From Pyrrhoderma lamaoense (Eukaryota; Basidiomycota; Agaricomycetes; Hymenochaetales; Hymenochaetaceae): a stretch of 64,000 bases of DNA. This document shows, piece by piece, positions 1-10,489 of this stretch. Numbering within the stretch: the stretch's first letter is position 1; each line of letters opens with the position of its first letter. A model generated the notes under the pieces. The model did not search any database and was not told where the DNA came from. It was given only the letters and a program-made list of their open reading frames with translations. The translations under genes were made by a program, and so were the position numbers. The stretch is taken from contig NBAZ01000042.1 in the NCBI GenBank assembly GCA_002794735.1, forward strand, positions 30,912 through 94,911, written 5' to 3'.

Positions 1-46
1 AAGATAAAAATGTTCTTACCTCCTCGTTAACACTCTAGCGTGCGGA

Positions 47-79
47 ATGCTTAGTAGTAGTAGTAGTTGCTGTTGCTGC

Positions 80-114
<35 letters not shown>

Positions 115-240
115 CTGTTACTGTTGCTGTAGTCTTACCTTCTTATTGCTGTTCATACCGATCTCGTCGATGTTGTTGTTTTTGTTGTTGCTATTGTTGC
201 TGTTGCTGTTGTTGCTGCTGCTACTACTGACCTCGCTATG
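47..240. repeat. TGC/TTG trinucleotide microsatellite
   Basis: Imperfect tandem runs of tgc, ttg and tgt triplets. The forward frame reads as poly-Cys then poly-Leu with no domain, so I treat it as low-complexity DNA and not as a gene. Confidence 0.9.
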
Positions 241-383
241 CTCATATCGACCTTGCTATCTCGCTGTCCTCGCTGGTGCTGTTTCTGCTCTTTGTTTTGT
301 TGCTGTTGTTGCTGTTGTATCTGTTGTTGATCTCGTTACACCTAGCCTTACTACGTTCTGCTTTCGTAGTTATTCAAACGAGC

Positions 384-432
384 TAAAAAAGAGAATGTTA
401 TTATGAGAAATTTTGGATTTCAGCATTTATAT
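384..432 (+). repeat. Short direct repeat, copy 1
   Basis: A block of about 49 bp ending in ggatttcagcatttatat recurs at 695-747 with a 4-bp insertion and two substitutions. Function unknown. The 433-694 interval between the copies shows nothing else I can support. Confidence 0.8.
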
Positions 433-694
433 CCTTGTTGGAATCCACCCCACGTGAAGAGTTTCCCATCTGCGATCAGAGACGCAAAGAGATAATCGCC
501 TAAGCTAATAGAGATGATTTACTTGTATTGCAACTCAAGAATGATATGTGGGACTGCGTGTTCTCCAAAAGAAGTCGTGCCCGCGCTTCCGCCCAGGACA
601 ACTGAATTTGTCTCATGAGTGTAGGCGAAAAAGTGTCTGAATTGTGCCGTGATCTTTGGAGAGGATTCGATTATGGTGTCGAGTCCTCCTTTCT

Positions 695-747
695 TAAAAA
701 AGAGGGTGTTATTATCTTTGAGAAATTTTGGATTTCAGCATTTATAT
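695..747 (+). repeat. Short direct repeat, copy 2
   Basis: Second copy of the block at 384-432. The region might be an old tandem duplication. Confidence 0.8.
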
Positions 748-1516
748 TCGTGTAAGCGGGTAAAAGGAGTAGTATCGTTTCTACTTATAGTCATCGTCCC
801 TGTTCAGGTAAAAAATAAGTCACATGTTAAAAAGGACCTGCCCACCTTCTGTATCTCAGCTATCTTCGTTCTCCACTGTCAAGGATCGCCAATCAATATA
901 ATGTAGTTCGATTGCTGAAGAAATATGGAAAGGAAAAAGTGGTCTGATTACATTGACTCAGTAGTGACAACTCTACGTTTCAGCTCAGCCATCGCATCGA
1001 AGATCTTCACTTCATTGGCGTTGAGCAATTTCCATTATTTGTAATCATCGTCTGACATGTCACACGTACGATGATCCGGGTAGAAGTCCAAAGACTTAGA
1101 GAGTTGAAAAAGAAAGCATTGCGAGGGTATATGAGGCATACTGGGACACATATAAAGAGGGTACCGGCCGGATACGAAAAGTCCGAGCAGACAGATGCTC
1201 GAAAACCTCGACTGCTATATATGAGACCTCGGCTATATTTGATATGCTTTCTTTCCAAGCATGCATTCCATAACACCCGCCACCTTTAGTGTAAGAAGCC
1301 AAGACTAAATAAAGGATTGGAAAGTTAGCGCAGCTCAGTACCCCCACGCAAAGGGTCCTACCTCTACCAACTACTATTTCTCCGTTTAGATAGATAAACC
1401 CATATGAACCGCGCTTTAAAGGTGTGAATGTTACACCGGCACAAGTGAGATCTGCAAATGTAAGCCCTTTGAAAGCTTCACAGCGCCTCTTAATAATCTT
1501 TTAAACCATTAGAGCA
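748..1516. other. No recognisable gene
   Basis: Only short ORFs overlapping on both strands occur here (for example 1007-1276 on minus and 1071-1289 on plus). None has recognisable motifs or intron structure. Confidence 0.5.
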
Positions 1517-1837
1517 TTATTTAAGTGATATACGAGATGAAGATACCTTCGACATCCTTTCCTTTGCTGCAATCATAGCATTCGCTGAGTTTCCCGTAGG
1601 AGTTGAGTTTGTTGTCCATCGAACTTGACGATAAAGGCCTGTCCCCAATCTCTTCTCCTGGTTAGCGAGTACCCTGTGTAATTCATGCATTATCTCGCGC
1701 CGAGTCCGCACGATACCGGATTCTTGCCGCTCTTTAACTGACATACGTGTGCTTTTCTCTGCAAATCTTGTCTGACGCACCCGTCTTGTGCTGATGAGAC
1801 TTTCAAGATTGAACTTTCCCGCTGCGTTTGGTGGCAA
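1517..1837 (-). other. Arg-rich ORF replacing the K1 tail
   Basis: An open frame of about 106 codons rich in Arg, Ser and Thr. It lies just downstream of the point, near 1918, where K1 stops resembling the other kinase copies. It might be the 3' part of another, more diverged kinase copy joined to K1, because the other copies also end in a basic disordered tail. It matches none of the K2 or K3 tails in this window. The product is unrecognised and it may not be expressed. Confidence 0.3.
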
Positions 1838-3533
1838 GAAAGATTCATGATGTACATGGGTAATTGTATTATCTGCACTTTTGATGGCAAAATACCCGTG
1901 TATCTTGCGCTCTGTCTTGGAGTAGATGCTAGGCTAGCAGCTTCTTCGGGAGAAGCTTCGTCCAAATGCTGTCCTGTCTCTATAGCCTCTAACTTGGCCA
2001 GCACCCTCGCATGTATACGAAGAATCTCATTTCGATCCTTCGAGATGTCCCTCTCCGCATCCTTGGTATTCATAGAAACATTTATTAATGATTTGAGCTC
2101 AAGGAAATAATCCTTGAGCTTGATAAGTTCCGGAGAGAGTTTAACAAGAAACAGAGATTTGAAGACGTTTTCACTCTCAGAAAATGTCTGCTTGATTAAA
2201 GCAGAATCGTTCATTCCCTTCTAAGAATTGGTTGGACCCCATATATCCAGGGGGGAGCGACAACGATCGAGACATACGCATATTAGGGTATAAAATGTGG
2301 ATTCTAGATCGTGGTGGTAATTGTGGACGAAGTCGCTTTTATTTGCTAAAACGTCTGCGGCCATAAATAGGGTCGTTCCCTTATAGATACAGTCAGTAGA
2401 TGCAGATAACGAATGTTATTCACAAATTTTACCGTTCTCTGTTTCACAGTTTCTAACGCATTCTCATCCGAGAGGTCCACAGCATGGTCAAAACCAATCA
2501 GGCAACCAGCTCTTTGACCATCTCCTGCATCCACGAGCATTATATTGCTATCACTTATATCACGATGCAAGATCTTTTTCTTCATTCCCAAGTCGATGAT
2601 TGCTGTATCCTCCGTTAGCTAATTCAACCAGGAGTATGCAATTATACATTTAACATTACCAATAAAGATATCCCTGAAGGCGATCACCAGCTCCTTTGGC
2701 GTCTTGAAATCACTGATTGGCTGTCCCACAGTACTCAGTACCATTCGATGATGTTCGCGAAGGGTCGTCTTCGAGTTTGAGCCCTCAACTCCTGGTCGAA
2801 ATTTCCCTGTGTGATTTCCCATATACTGGTGTGCACACATAGAAGGAACGTTCGGAAATCCCTTCAGCTTCTGTAGTATGTTATACTCCTTTATCTCATC
2901 ATCCTCGTCTACCCAGCTATCCTTCACTATGTACTTCCGTAGTTCATTCCCCTCCTTGTCCTCGTCACTCTTGAGACGACCACTACAGAGTCGGATTGTC
3001 GTCCCTCTCCCTACGATACTCTTAGAGCGGAACACGGTCTTCAAGATCTCCAATTCCACTTCCTTGTCGTCAATCTGTTTAACAGTTACATATCGCTTCC
3101 CATCTCTTGTCTTGACGGACGTGTCAAGTCCCAGGTCCTTATCCTCTGCGAAAAGAACCCCGATTGCTATTCGCAGGAAGTCTTCCTTCTCCTCATGGAT
3201 GTTGATCTTAGTTGATCTAACCACACCAGAGCGGTCGTAGAGATACACGACTAGGTCGGAATAACTGAAACCGAGAGCAAGCATCCATAAGCGGTCATCT
3301 TGTACGGAGAACGACTCGCAGACATAATGGCCTAATCCGGAGATTACTTCATCATCACTTGTGTTAGTGGAAGATCTGATATCGCCAATTACGGCAAAGG
3401 ATCCATTTCCATCCGAGTCAGCCTCCCCTGTCGTCGCTGCACCATCGCCCTTCGTGCCGTGCTTTATCTTCTCTTTGAATGGGATGACGACAAGATTCGG
3501 CTTTTGTATCCGACTTCCATTTGGTTTATAATC
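1690..3533 (-). pseudogene. K1: 5'-truncated FunK1 kinase relic
   Basis: FunK1-type kinase relic. The 5' end is cut at about 3530, where K3-type coding sequence (around ...KPNGSRIQKPNLVV) joins the 3' flank of the next kinase, K2, with only an aa overlap. The nuclease-like region is of the K3 type and degraded (PN and GDIR). By homology, introns lie at 2603-2659 and 2380-2432. The second exon is of the K2 type, HRDIS with GFD in place of DFD. In the C-lobe an in-frame TAG near 2222 follows WGPTNS, where copy K2''' reads GAG. Beyond about 1918 the tail is unrelated to the other copies. The missing start, the stop codon and the swapped tail make a functional product unlikely. It matters mainly as evidence of block exchange among the K copies. 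Confidence 0.85.
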
Positions 3534-3595
3534 AAAAGGACATTGAGATTTTCATAGCTTTACTTCCGCTTCTCCAATCCCAGGCCTACAGAGTC

Positions 3596-5817
3596 TCACG
3601 GTTGACCATCGGGTCGCTGTTTGCGCTTTTGCCCTACTTGAGGATCAAGTAAGCTTCGCTCCTCTGGAGTACATAAATATGTTTGTTCTGCAGGGGATCC
3701 CTCGGAACTATAGGAGGTCAACGCAAGTCTTGATGCACCAGACGAATGCACATCGCTACTATTACTAGCACCACCTGTAGAGTGTATCACATCAGGGATC
3801 CGTGGACGTTCCCCAGAGCCGCTCTGTCTTGAAGTAGATGCTAGGCTAGCAGCTTCTTCGGGAGAAGCTTCGTCCAAATGCTGTCCTGTCACTGTACCCT
3901 CTAACTTGGCCAGTGCCCTCTCATGTATGCGAATAATGTCAGAACGATCTTTCGAGATGTCCCTCTCCGCTTCATTGGTATTCATAGAAACATGTATTAA
4001 TGACCTTATATCCAAAAGATATTCCTTGAGCTTGATAAATTCCGGAGAGAGTTTCTCAAAAAACAGAGAAGTGTAGGACGCTTCTGAAGCAATAAATGAG
4101 CGCTTGAGTGAAGCACATGAGTTCATCTCCTTCTCTGTGTTGGTAGGACCCCATATATCCAGGGAATAAGCGCCTTTCTCCTCATTGCTGAGGAGCATAC
4201 TACTACGATCGAGACATACCCATATAAGGGTATAAAATGTGGATTCCAGATCGTGGTAGAATTGGTGGACGAAGCCGCTTTTATTTGCTAAAACGTCTGC
4301 GGCCATAAATAGGGTCGTTCCCTTATAGATACAGTCAGTAGATGCAGATAACGAATGTTATTCACAAACTTTACCGTTCTCTGTTTCACAGTTTCTAACG
4401 CATTCTCATCCGAGAGGTCCACAGCATGGTCAAAACCAATCAGGCAACCAGCTCTTTGACCATCTCCTGCATCCACGAGCATTATATTGCTATCACTTAT
4501 ATCACGATGCAAGATCTTTTTCTTCATTCCCAAGTCGATGATTGCTGTATCCTCCGTTAGCTAATTCAACCAGGAGTATGCAATTATACATTTAACATTA
4601 CCAATAAAGATATCCCTGAAGGCGATCACCAGCTCCTTTGGCGTCTTGAAATCACTGATTGGCTGTCCCACAGTACTCAGTACCATTCGATGATGTTCGC
4701 GAAGGGTCGTCTTCGAGTTTGAGCCCTCAACTCCTGGTCGAAATTTCCCTGTGTGATTTCCCATATACTGGTGTGCACACATAGAAGGAACGTTCGGAAA
4801 TCCCTTCAGCTTCTGTAGTATGTTATACTCCTTTATCTCATCATCCTCGTCTACCCAGCTATCCTTCACTATGTACTTCCGTAGTTCATTCCCCTCCTTG
4901 TCCTCGTCACTCTTGAGACGACCACTACAGAGTCGGATTGTCGTCCCTCTCCCTACGATACTCTTAGAGCGGAACACGGTCTTCAAGATCTCCAATTCCA
5001 CTTCCTTGTCGTCAATCTGTTTAACAGTTACATATCGCTTCCCATCTCTTGTCTTGACGGACGTGTCAAGTCCCAGGTCCTTATCCTCTGCGAAAAGAAC
5101 CCCGATTGCTATTCGCAGGAAGTCTTCCTTCTCCTTATGGATGTCGATCGGCATTGATCTAACCACACCAGAGCGGTCGTAGAGATACATGACTAGGTTG
5201 GAATGTTTAAAAGCGAGAGCAAGCATCCAATCGCGATTATCCTGGAAGGTCAGGGTTTCGTGAACATAATTGGCTAACCCAGCGAGGACATCGTTATTGT
5301 TGCCCTTCTTGTCGAATTTAATCTCGCCGAAGGCGACGAAGGATAGCCAGTCATTTGGCTCACCCCCACTTCCAGCCGACTCAGCCACTGGTACGACAAC
5401 AAGATCCGGCTTTAATTTTCGCCCTCCTTTCGGATAATTTTTATTAAAACGCGACGAGTACTCTCTCTTCTTCGTTAAGCCAGTCAGTTTTGCAAGCGCG
5501 AGCCCTATGTTGTTCAAAACATTACTAATCTTTTCTTCTCGCTCAGTGTCGGTTTGCGTTGGCCACCCGACCCAACGGTCACCAACAAGTAGTGGGTCCC
5601 TACCGTCAATTCGTAAGCCGAGACTTCTAGCCAACTCAGCCAGATTGGGTGAGTTGTCACCGTCAAGTTTTGACAGTGGATCCGGTCCGAATTTCTGCAA
5701 GAGGGTCGTAAAAGGATATTCTTGCATAGTCGGTATCAGCAATTCTTTCATCACCTCCTTCGCCTCCGCCACTTTCTTAGAAGTGAAGTCACTCGATTCG
5801 GCCGCTGACGAGTGCAT
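3596..5817 (-). CDS. K2: FunK1-type kinase with intact nuclease-like signature and altered DFG
   Basis: Predicted spliced protein of 703 aa. Exons are 5817-4602, 4544-4375 and 4321-3596. The introns are 57 nt (4545-4601, CTAAC branch point) and 53 nt (4322-4374), and the summed exons keep frame. Residues 137-167 hold PD (137-138) and GEIK (E165, K167), which fits a PD-(D/E)xK nuclease-like fold. The kinase part has Gly loop GRGTT (289-293), likely Lys318, HRD 418-420 and Asn425. It has GFD at 442-444 where K3 has DFD, so the metal-binding Asp is missing. An RTGTTLFMA block (formed across the second splice) and HDLES follow. The tail is Ser-rich and disordered with a basic KRKQR motif, suggesting nuclear location. 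The ATG at 5815-5817 is the first in frame, but the frame is open upstream to a stop near 5880, so 5' exons are possible. This is the best-preserved K2 copy. Role unknown; a pseudokinase or effector-like regulator is an inference. Confidence 0.8.
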
Positions 5818-5919
5818 CGGGTCGAGAGTGCTTTTCAGGACTTTAATGTCTCTCTGTTTTTCATTCTCTGAGCTTAAGCACTAGATCTTGTGACTGTTAA
5901 CTTACTGTTGAAGCAGAAC

Positions 5920-6814
5920 TTAATCGATAGTTGGAGGGTAGTGACCCTCGCTTCGAGCCTGAAGCTCCCTCCTAAGTAGTTGTATAGATAAGTAAGTGGT
6001 TTGACAGACAATGATTGAGAATGTGTGCGCACCTCTGGATTCCCAGGATTCATATCGAGACTCGAGTGGTATAGATCGATGGGACACTGAGACACGGAGC
6101 GATATGGCAGTTATCTCGTTCTCTTCAGGGATTTCGAGCGCTGTGTTAGCAGGCGGGGGGAATGGTCTTGTTACCTGGGAAGAGAGGAGGCGCGGTGTTC
6201 TCGCTTTAAAGAGGGGTAGTAGGATTGATAATGAATATAGGTATACGAAGACTGACTCTATTATCCTGAATCTATTATGACTCTTCACGCATAATGCAGA
6301 AAGTATACAGAAGTCGATATTAATATAAGGCGATGCATGTGTATACAGTACGAGAAGCGTGTAGATGTCACTCGCCCCTAGAACATCCTTCACATCTAGC
6401 GCCGTGGTACATTGCGCGGTACCGGTGTACTTGACCCAGATGTATCTCCCGTATAGTCGGGTGTAATGTTGCAATGTTGCAGAGCCTGCAAATGGTTAGT
6501 ACATATTTGTTTATGAGCAACGGAAACTGTGGCAGCACAGTCGCTGTTGAAAGATGGTAATCGGATTTCCTAACAGTAGAGTGAGGAAATGTAAGGATTA
6601 TGGATAGATGAATGGATAAGAAGTCTATTTCCCAAGCAGAGTTTGAGAACGTACTATAAACAGAGACAGAATGACTGCGATCGTGCAATTCCCGTTCCGA
6701 TTTCGGCAGCACATTCAATGGATATCGTAACGACAAGCTCGATCTCGAGTTCCAAAAAGACCCCCGAACACTGGAAGTAGACTTCTCCGTCTGCTCGCTA
6801 TCTTGATGAAGCAT
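5920..6814 (-). CDS. Hypothetical protein conserved upstream of every K2 copy
   Basis: Unrecognised. Exon 1 (from an ATG at 6814) encodes about 54 Ser/Arg-rich residues. An intron of about 168 nt with a GTACGT donor, a CTAAC branch and a TTTGCAG acceptor joins in frame to exon 2, from about 6485. Exon 2 includes HYTRLYGRYIWVKYTGTAQ and stays open to 5920. A possible further 34-nt intron (gtaaca...ctaacacag) near 6170 is unusually short and would lead to an early stop, so I favour reading through. The other three copies are frameshifted in this stretch or earlier. The gene ends just before the K2 start on the same strand, so it could also be the 5' exons of K2: a G|GTGCGC donor near 6044 and a weak acceptor near 5840 would join in phase. 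No signal peptide or domain was recognised. Confidence 0.4.
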
Positions 6815-7494
6815 GTGCGGTAGGGCAGGCTGAAGAAGCCTGCTGTTTCAAATATTCAGGATTCTACATCACGATGCAAACAAGACTTTCAAGGCAGATT
6901 CCAATCCCGTTCTGCAGAAAGCGAACCTGTCTGCCAACAGGATTAATAATACAGGGCACGTAAGTCAGCGATCGACATAAACCATAATTGGCACTTTTAT
7001 TACACATGCTTGTATATAAATATAATGGGAAGGCCCCCCCTCCCCCACGCAGGAGTACCCTTCCAATGGTCTAATGTACCACACCTGGCGAAGCTCCTTA
7101 AACATGGTGGCCAACCCCGCAAGTCAAGGCGAGTATGGGAACCCCCTAATTTACCCAACCCTATCCCATCCCAGTATCTAAGAAATCTGATTAGAAGCCT
7201 CAGCATAGTCCGACGGACTGATTTCTCCCCTTCTCTCTAGTGCTTAGACTTAGGGCCATTGTACTAATATACCAAAGCGCAGAACCACCACGCAGAACAC
7301 AACAAATACAAACTCTCTGTATATATTATGTAATTACACATACATAGAAGCTTTGTTTATCGAGCCTTTTTCAGGACATAGAATGACAGCGAGATTGATC
7401 ATAGTGTTACACAAACAGAGCAGAAATAACCAAGAAAAAGAAGAAAAAGAAAAAAGAAGCGTAAACAGCACATAGTCAAGATATCTAAGGGCAT
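6815..7494. other. K3-K2 intergenic region
   Basis: Holds an A/G-rich run (about 7430-7460, gaaaaa units) beside the K3 3' end and the module edge at about 7013, where the segment shared with 20351, 31039 and 60091 begins. I see no supported gene; short ORFs at 7000-7240 overlap on both strands. Confidence 0.5.
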
Positions 7495-9905
7495 TTAAAA
7501 AACAGGTACAAAATTACCCTTCTGCCTCTTCAATCCCTGGCCTACAAAGCTTCCCAGTCGACCATCGCGTCGCTGTTTGCGCTTTATCCCTGCTACAGGA
7601 TGAAGTAAGCCCTGCCCCTCTGGAGTACATTTATTTGTTTGTTGTGCAGGGGATCCCTCGAAACTATAGGAGGTCAACGCAAGTCTTGATGCACCAGACG
7701 AATGCACATCGCTACTATTACTAGCACCACCTGTAGAGGGTATCACATCAGGGATCCGTGGACGTTTCCCAGAGCCGCTCTGTCTTGAAGTAGATGCTAG
7801 GCTAGCAGCTTCTTCGGGAGAAGATTCGTCCAAATGCTGTCCTGTCTCTATAGCCTCTAACTTAGTAAGCGCCTCTTCATGAATCATAAGGATCTCTCTA
7901 CGGTCCACGTGAATATCTTGTCTGAACCCTGTCTTTGGATCTGGCCATATGGCTGCGTCTATACGAGTGTGAAGAAAAGCTCGAATTTTTTGCAGGTATT
8001 CCTCGATACTGGCGAGCTCCGGAGAAAGATAATTTATAACTGAACAGCGAAATTCGTCTGGTAAACAAATATAAGTGTACTTCAAGAGAGCAGCCCTCCT
8101 CAGATCACTCCAAATAAAGTGTTCAGGAACCCATTGCTCCAGGATTGGAGAACTCCGAGGTTGTGGTTGGTCGATCTCTTTTCGCTTTATGAACCACTTC
8201 AGACTACGATCGAGACAAACCCATATAAGAGTATAAAATGTGGATTCTAGATCATGGTAGTAATTGTGCACGAAGGTCTCTCGTTCTATGAACACCCCGG
8301 CAGACATAAATGTGATCGTTCCCTTATAGATACAGTCAGTAGATGCAGATAACGAGTGTTATTCACAAATTTTACCGTTCTCTGTTTCACAGTTTCTAAC
8401 GCATTCTCATCCGAGAGGTCCACAGCATGGTCAAAATCAATCAGGCAACCAGCTCTTTGACCATCTCCTGCATCAATGAGCATTATATTGTTCTCACTTA
8501 TATCACGATGCAAGATATTTTTCTTCATTTTCAAGTCGATGATTGCTGTATCCTCCGTTAGCTAATTCAACCAGGAGTATGCAATTATACATTTAACATT
8601 ACCAATAAAGATATCCCTGAAGGCGATCACCAGCTCCTTTGGCGTCTTGAAATCACTGATTGGCTGTCCCACAGTACTCAGTACCATTCGATGATGTTCG
8701 CGAAGGGTCGTCTTCGAGTTTGAGCCCTCAACTCCTGGTCGAAATTTCCCTGTGTGATTTCCCATATACTGGTGTGCACACATAGAAGGAACGTTCGGAA
8801 ATCCCTTCAGCTTCTGTAGTATGTTATACTCCTTTATCTCATCATCCTCGTCTACCCAGCTATCCTTCACTATGTACTTCCGTAGTTCATTCCCCTCCTT
8901 GTCCTCGTCACTCTTGAGACGACCACTACAGAGTCGGATTGTCGTCCCTCTCCCTACGATACTCTTAGAGCGGAACACGGTCTTCAAGATCTCCAATTCC
9001 ACTTCCTTGTCGTCAATCTGTTTAACAGTTACATATCGCTTCCCATCTCTTGTCTTGACGGACGTGTCAAGTCCCAGGTCCTTATCCTCTGCGAAAAGAA
9101 CCCCGATTGCTATTCGCAGGAAGTCTTCCTTCTCCTCATGGATGTTGATCTTAGTTGATCTAACCACACCAGAGCGGTCGTAGAGATACACGACTAGGTC
9201 GGAATAACTGAAACCGAGAGCAAGCATCCATAAGCGGTCATCTTGTACGGAGAACGACTCGCAGACATAATGGCCTAATCCGGAGATTACTTCATCATCA
9301 CTAGTGTTAGTGGAAGATCTGATATCGCCAATTACGGCAAAGGATCCATTTCCATCCGAGTCAGCCTCTCCTGTCGTCGCCGCACCATCGCCCTTCGTGC
9401 CGTGCTTTATCTTCTCTTTGAATGGGATGACGACAAGATTCGGCTTTTGTATCCGACTTCCATTTGGTTTATAAGCACAATAATTCGCCGTGTACTTCCT
9501 CTTGAGTGGAATGTTACACTGGTCACTGATAGCTTGAGCAATACCATTCAATGCTTCTGCTATCTTCTCCTCTTGACCACTCTGAAATTTCGTTGGCCAC
9601 CTGTCCCACAGTTCATTGACGGTCTCAGCCGTCCGCTCCTCCTGATCTGTCATCCTCCCTTCTCCCCACCCTCCAGCGATTGCACCCGGTTCACTTCCGA
9701 CCTTGAGTTTGCTTGTCAGCATAGACAAGTTGGAGATTTCGCTATTAGTAAGAAAAGATGCATGATTAGGAATAATTTCTCGTAATAAAGTGTCGAGTGG
9801 AGATTCTTGTAAAGTAGACATCAAGGATCTCTTAAAAAACTCTTTAGCTATAAAGGCGCCTTCGTCGACCGACTCATAGCTTGACCTAAAGGAAGAGAGA
9901 GGCAC
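7495..9905 (-). CDS. K3: FunK1-type kinase with intact DFD and degraded nuclease-like signature
   Basis: Predicted spliced protein of up to 766 aa. Exons are 9905-8603, 8545-8376 and 8322-7495. The introns of 57 and 53 nt sit exactly as in K2, and the summed exons keep frame. The frame opens with GTG at 9905. The first in-frame ATG is at 9821, giving 738 aa, and this is the safer start unless an upstream exon exists. In the N-terminal region the nuclease-like signature is degraded: KPN (155-156) in place of KPD, and GDIR (193-196) in place of GEIK. The kinase domain keeps GRGTT, the IVKDSW Lys, HRDISENN and DFD (471-473). The C-lobe after HDLESTFY carries an insert unlike K2 (KWFIKRKEIDQ...), then converges on the same TGQHLDE tail with KRKQRRDGR. 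It lies upstream of K2 on the same strand, head-to-head with K3' across a 7.2 kb spacer. An active Ser/Thr-type kinase is plausible; the substrate is unknown. Confidence 0.8.
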
Positions 9906-10307
9906 GGAAGAAGGAAATTTCGGAAATTTCGTCGCACCATCTTCCTTTTGTTTTTAAGTTCTTTGAGCTTAAGCACTACATCTTGTGATGTCGACTTACT
10001 ACGCACCTCTGGATTCCCAGGATTCATATCGAGACTTGAGTGGTATAGAGCGATGGGACACTGAGACACGGAGCGATATGGCAGTTATCTCGTTCTCTTC
10101 AGGGAACTCGAGCGCTGTGTTAACAGACGGGGAGAAATGGTCTTGTTACCTGGGAAGAGAGGAGGCACGGTGTTCTCGCTATAAAGAGGGGTAGTAGGAT
10201 CGATAATGAATATTATATACTATAGGTTATACGAAGAGTGTGAGAAGTTCGTCGCGCCACCAAACGGTTATCTAATTAGTGGGGAGGGGCAATTAGTGTT
10301 AAACCTG

Positions 10308-10341
10308 TGTGGAGTCGGCTAGTGCTCTAGCTGACTCCACA
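10308..10341. other. Near-perfect 15-bp hairpin
   Basis: The arms tgtggagtcggctag and ctagctgactccaca pair with one mismatch around a 4-nt loop. It lies just outside the K3 module, between a ggggaggggcaat motif and a dispersed repeat. It could be the end structure of a mobile element or an RNA hairpin. No transposase is nearby. Confidence 0.6.
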
Positions 10342-10355
10342 TAAGTATCCTTAAG

Positions 10356-10485
10356 GTTATATAGTATCATCTATGTAGACCATTTTTTTTCTGTATTCTG
10401 GTCTGCTTAGGTCTACTTAGATGTCATAAAATTATATTCCCGTTGGTATATATATCAACCTTATTTTATTGATATGCCTATATAC
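10356..10485 (+). repeat. Dispersed repeat Y, copy 1
   Basis: Shares an ordered series of words (atcatctatgta, ggtctgcttaggtct, catattccc, caacctta) with 16120-16248 in the same orientation. Short and noncoding; probably a transposon relic. Confidence 0.65.
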
Positions 10486-10489
10486 CGAC

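Larger units (their letters stand above)
3530..10085. repeat. Inverted repeat C, left arm
   Basis: Reverse complement of 17280-23863; paired positions sum to about 27364 across K3 and drift by tens of bases across K2. It carries K2 and K3, both pointing outward (left). The inner edge lies in the shared kinase upstream region, and the outer edge is the K1/K2 junction. Part of the arm's divergence lies inside K2, where K2 and K2' carry different central cassettes. Confidence 0.95.

Noticed and set aside
47..406. Poly-Cys/Leu protein
   Set aside because: A by-product of a tgc/ttg microsatellite; no domain and no conservation.
1320..1400. tRNA-like agcgcagctcagta
   Set aside because: No T-arm or acceptor pairing at the right distance.
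2878..3240. Ser-rich 120-codon ORF antisense to the kinases (also 4820, 8821, 18181)
   Set aside because: Repeats only because the kinase exon repeats; it is the complement of a conserved coding exon.
4545..4601. Apparent premature TAG after AYSWLN in nearly every K copy (also 2619, 8562, 18802, 22835, 28547)
   Set aside because: It lies inside a 57-nt intron with a GTAATG donor, a CTAAC branch point and a TACAG acceptor. Splicing gives AFRDIFIAIIDL...HRDIS in frame. The CAG variant in K2''' is just an intronic change.
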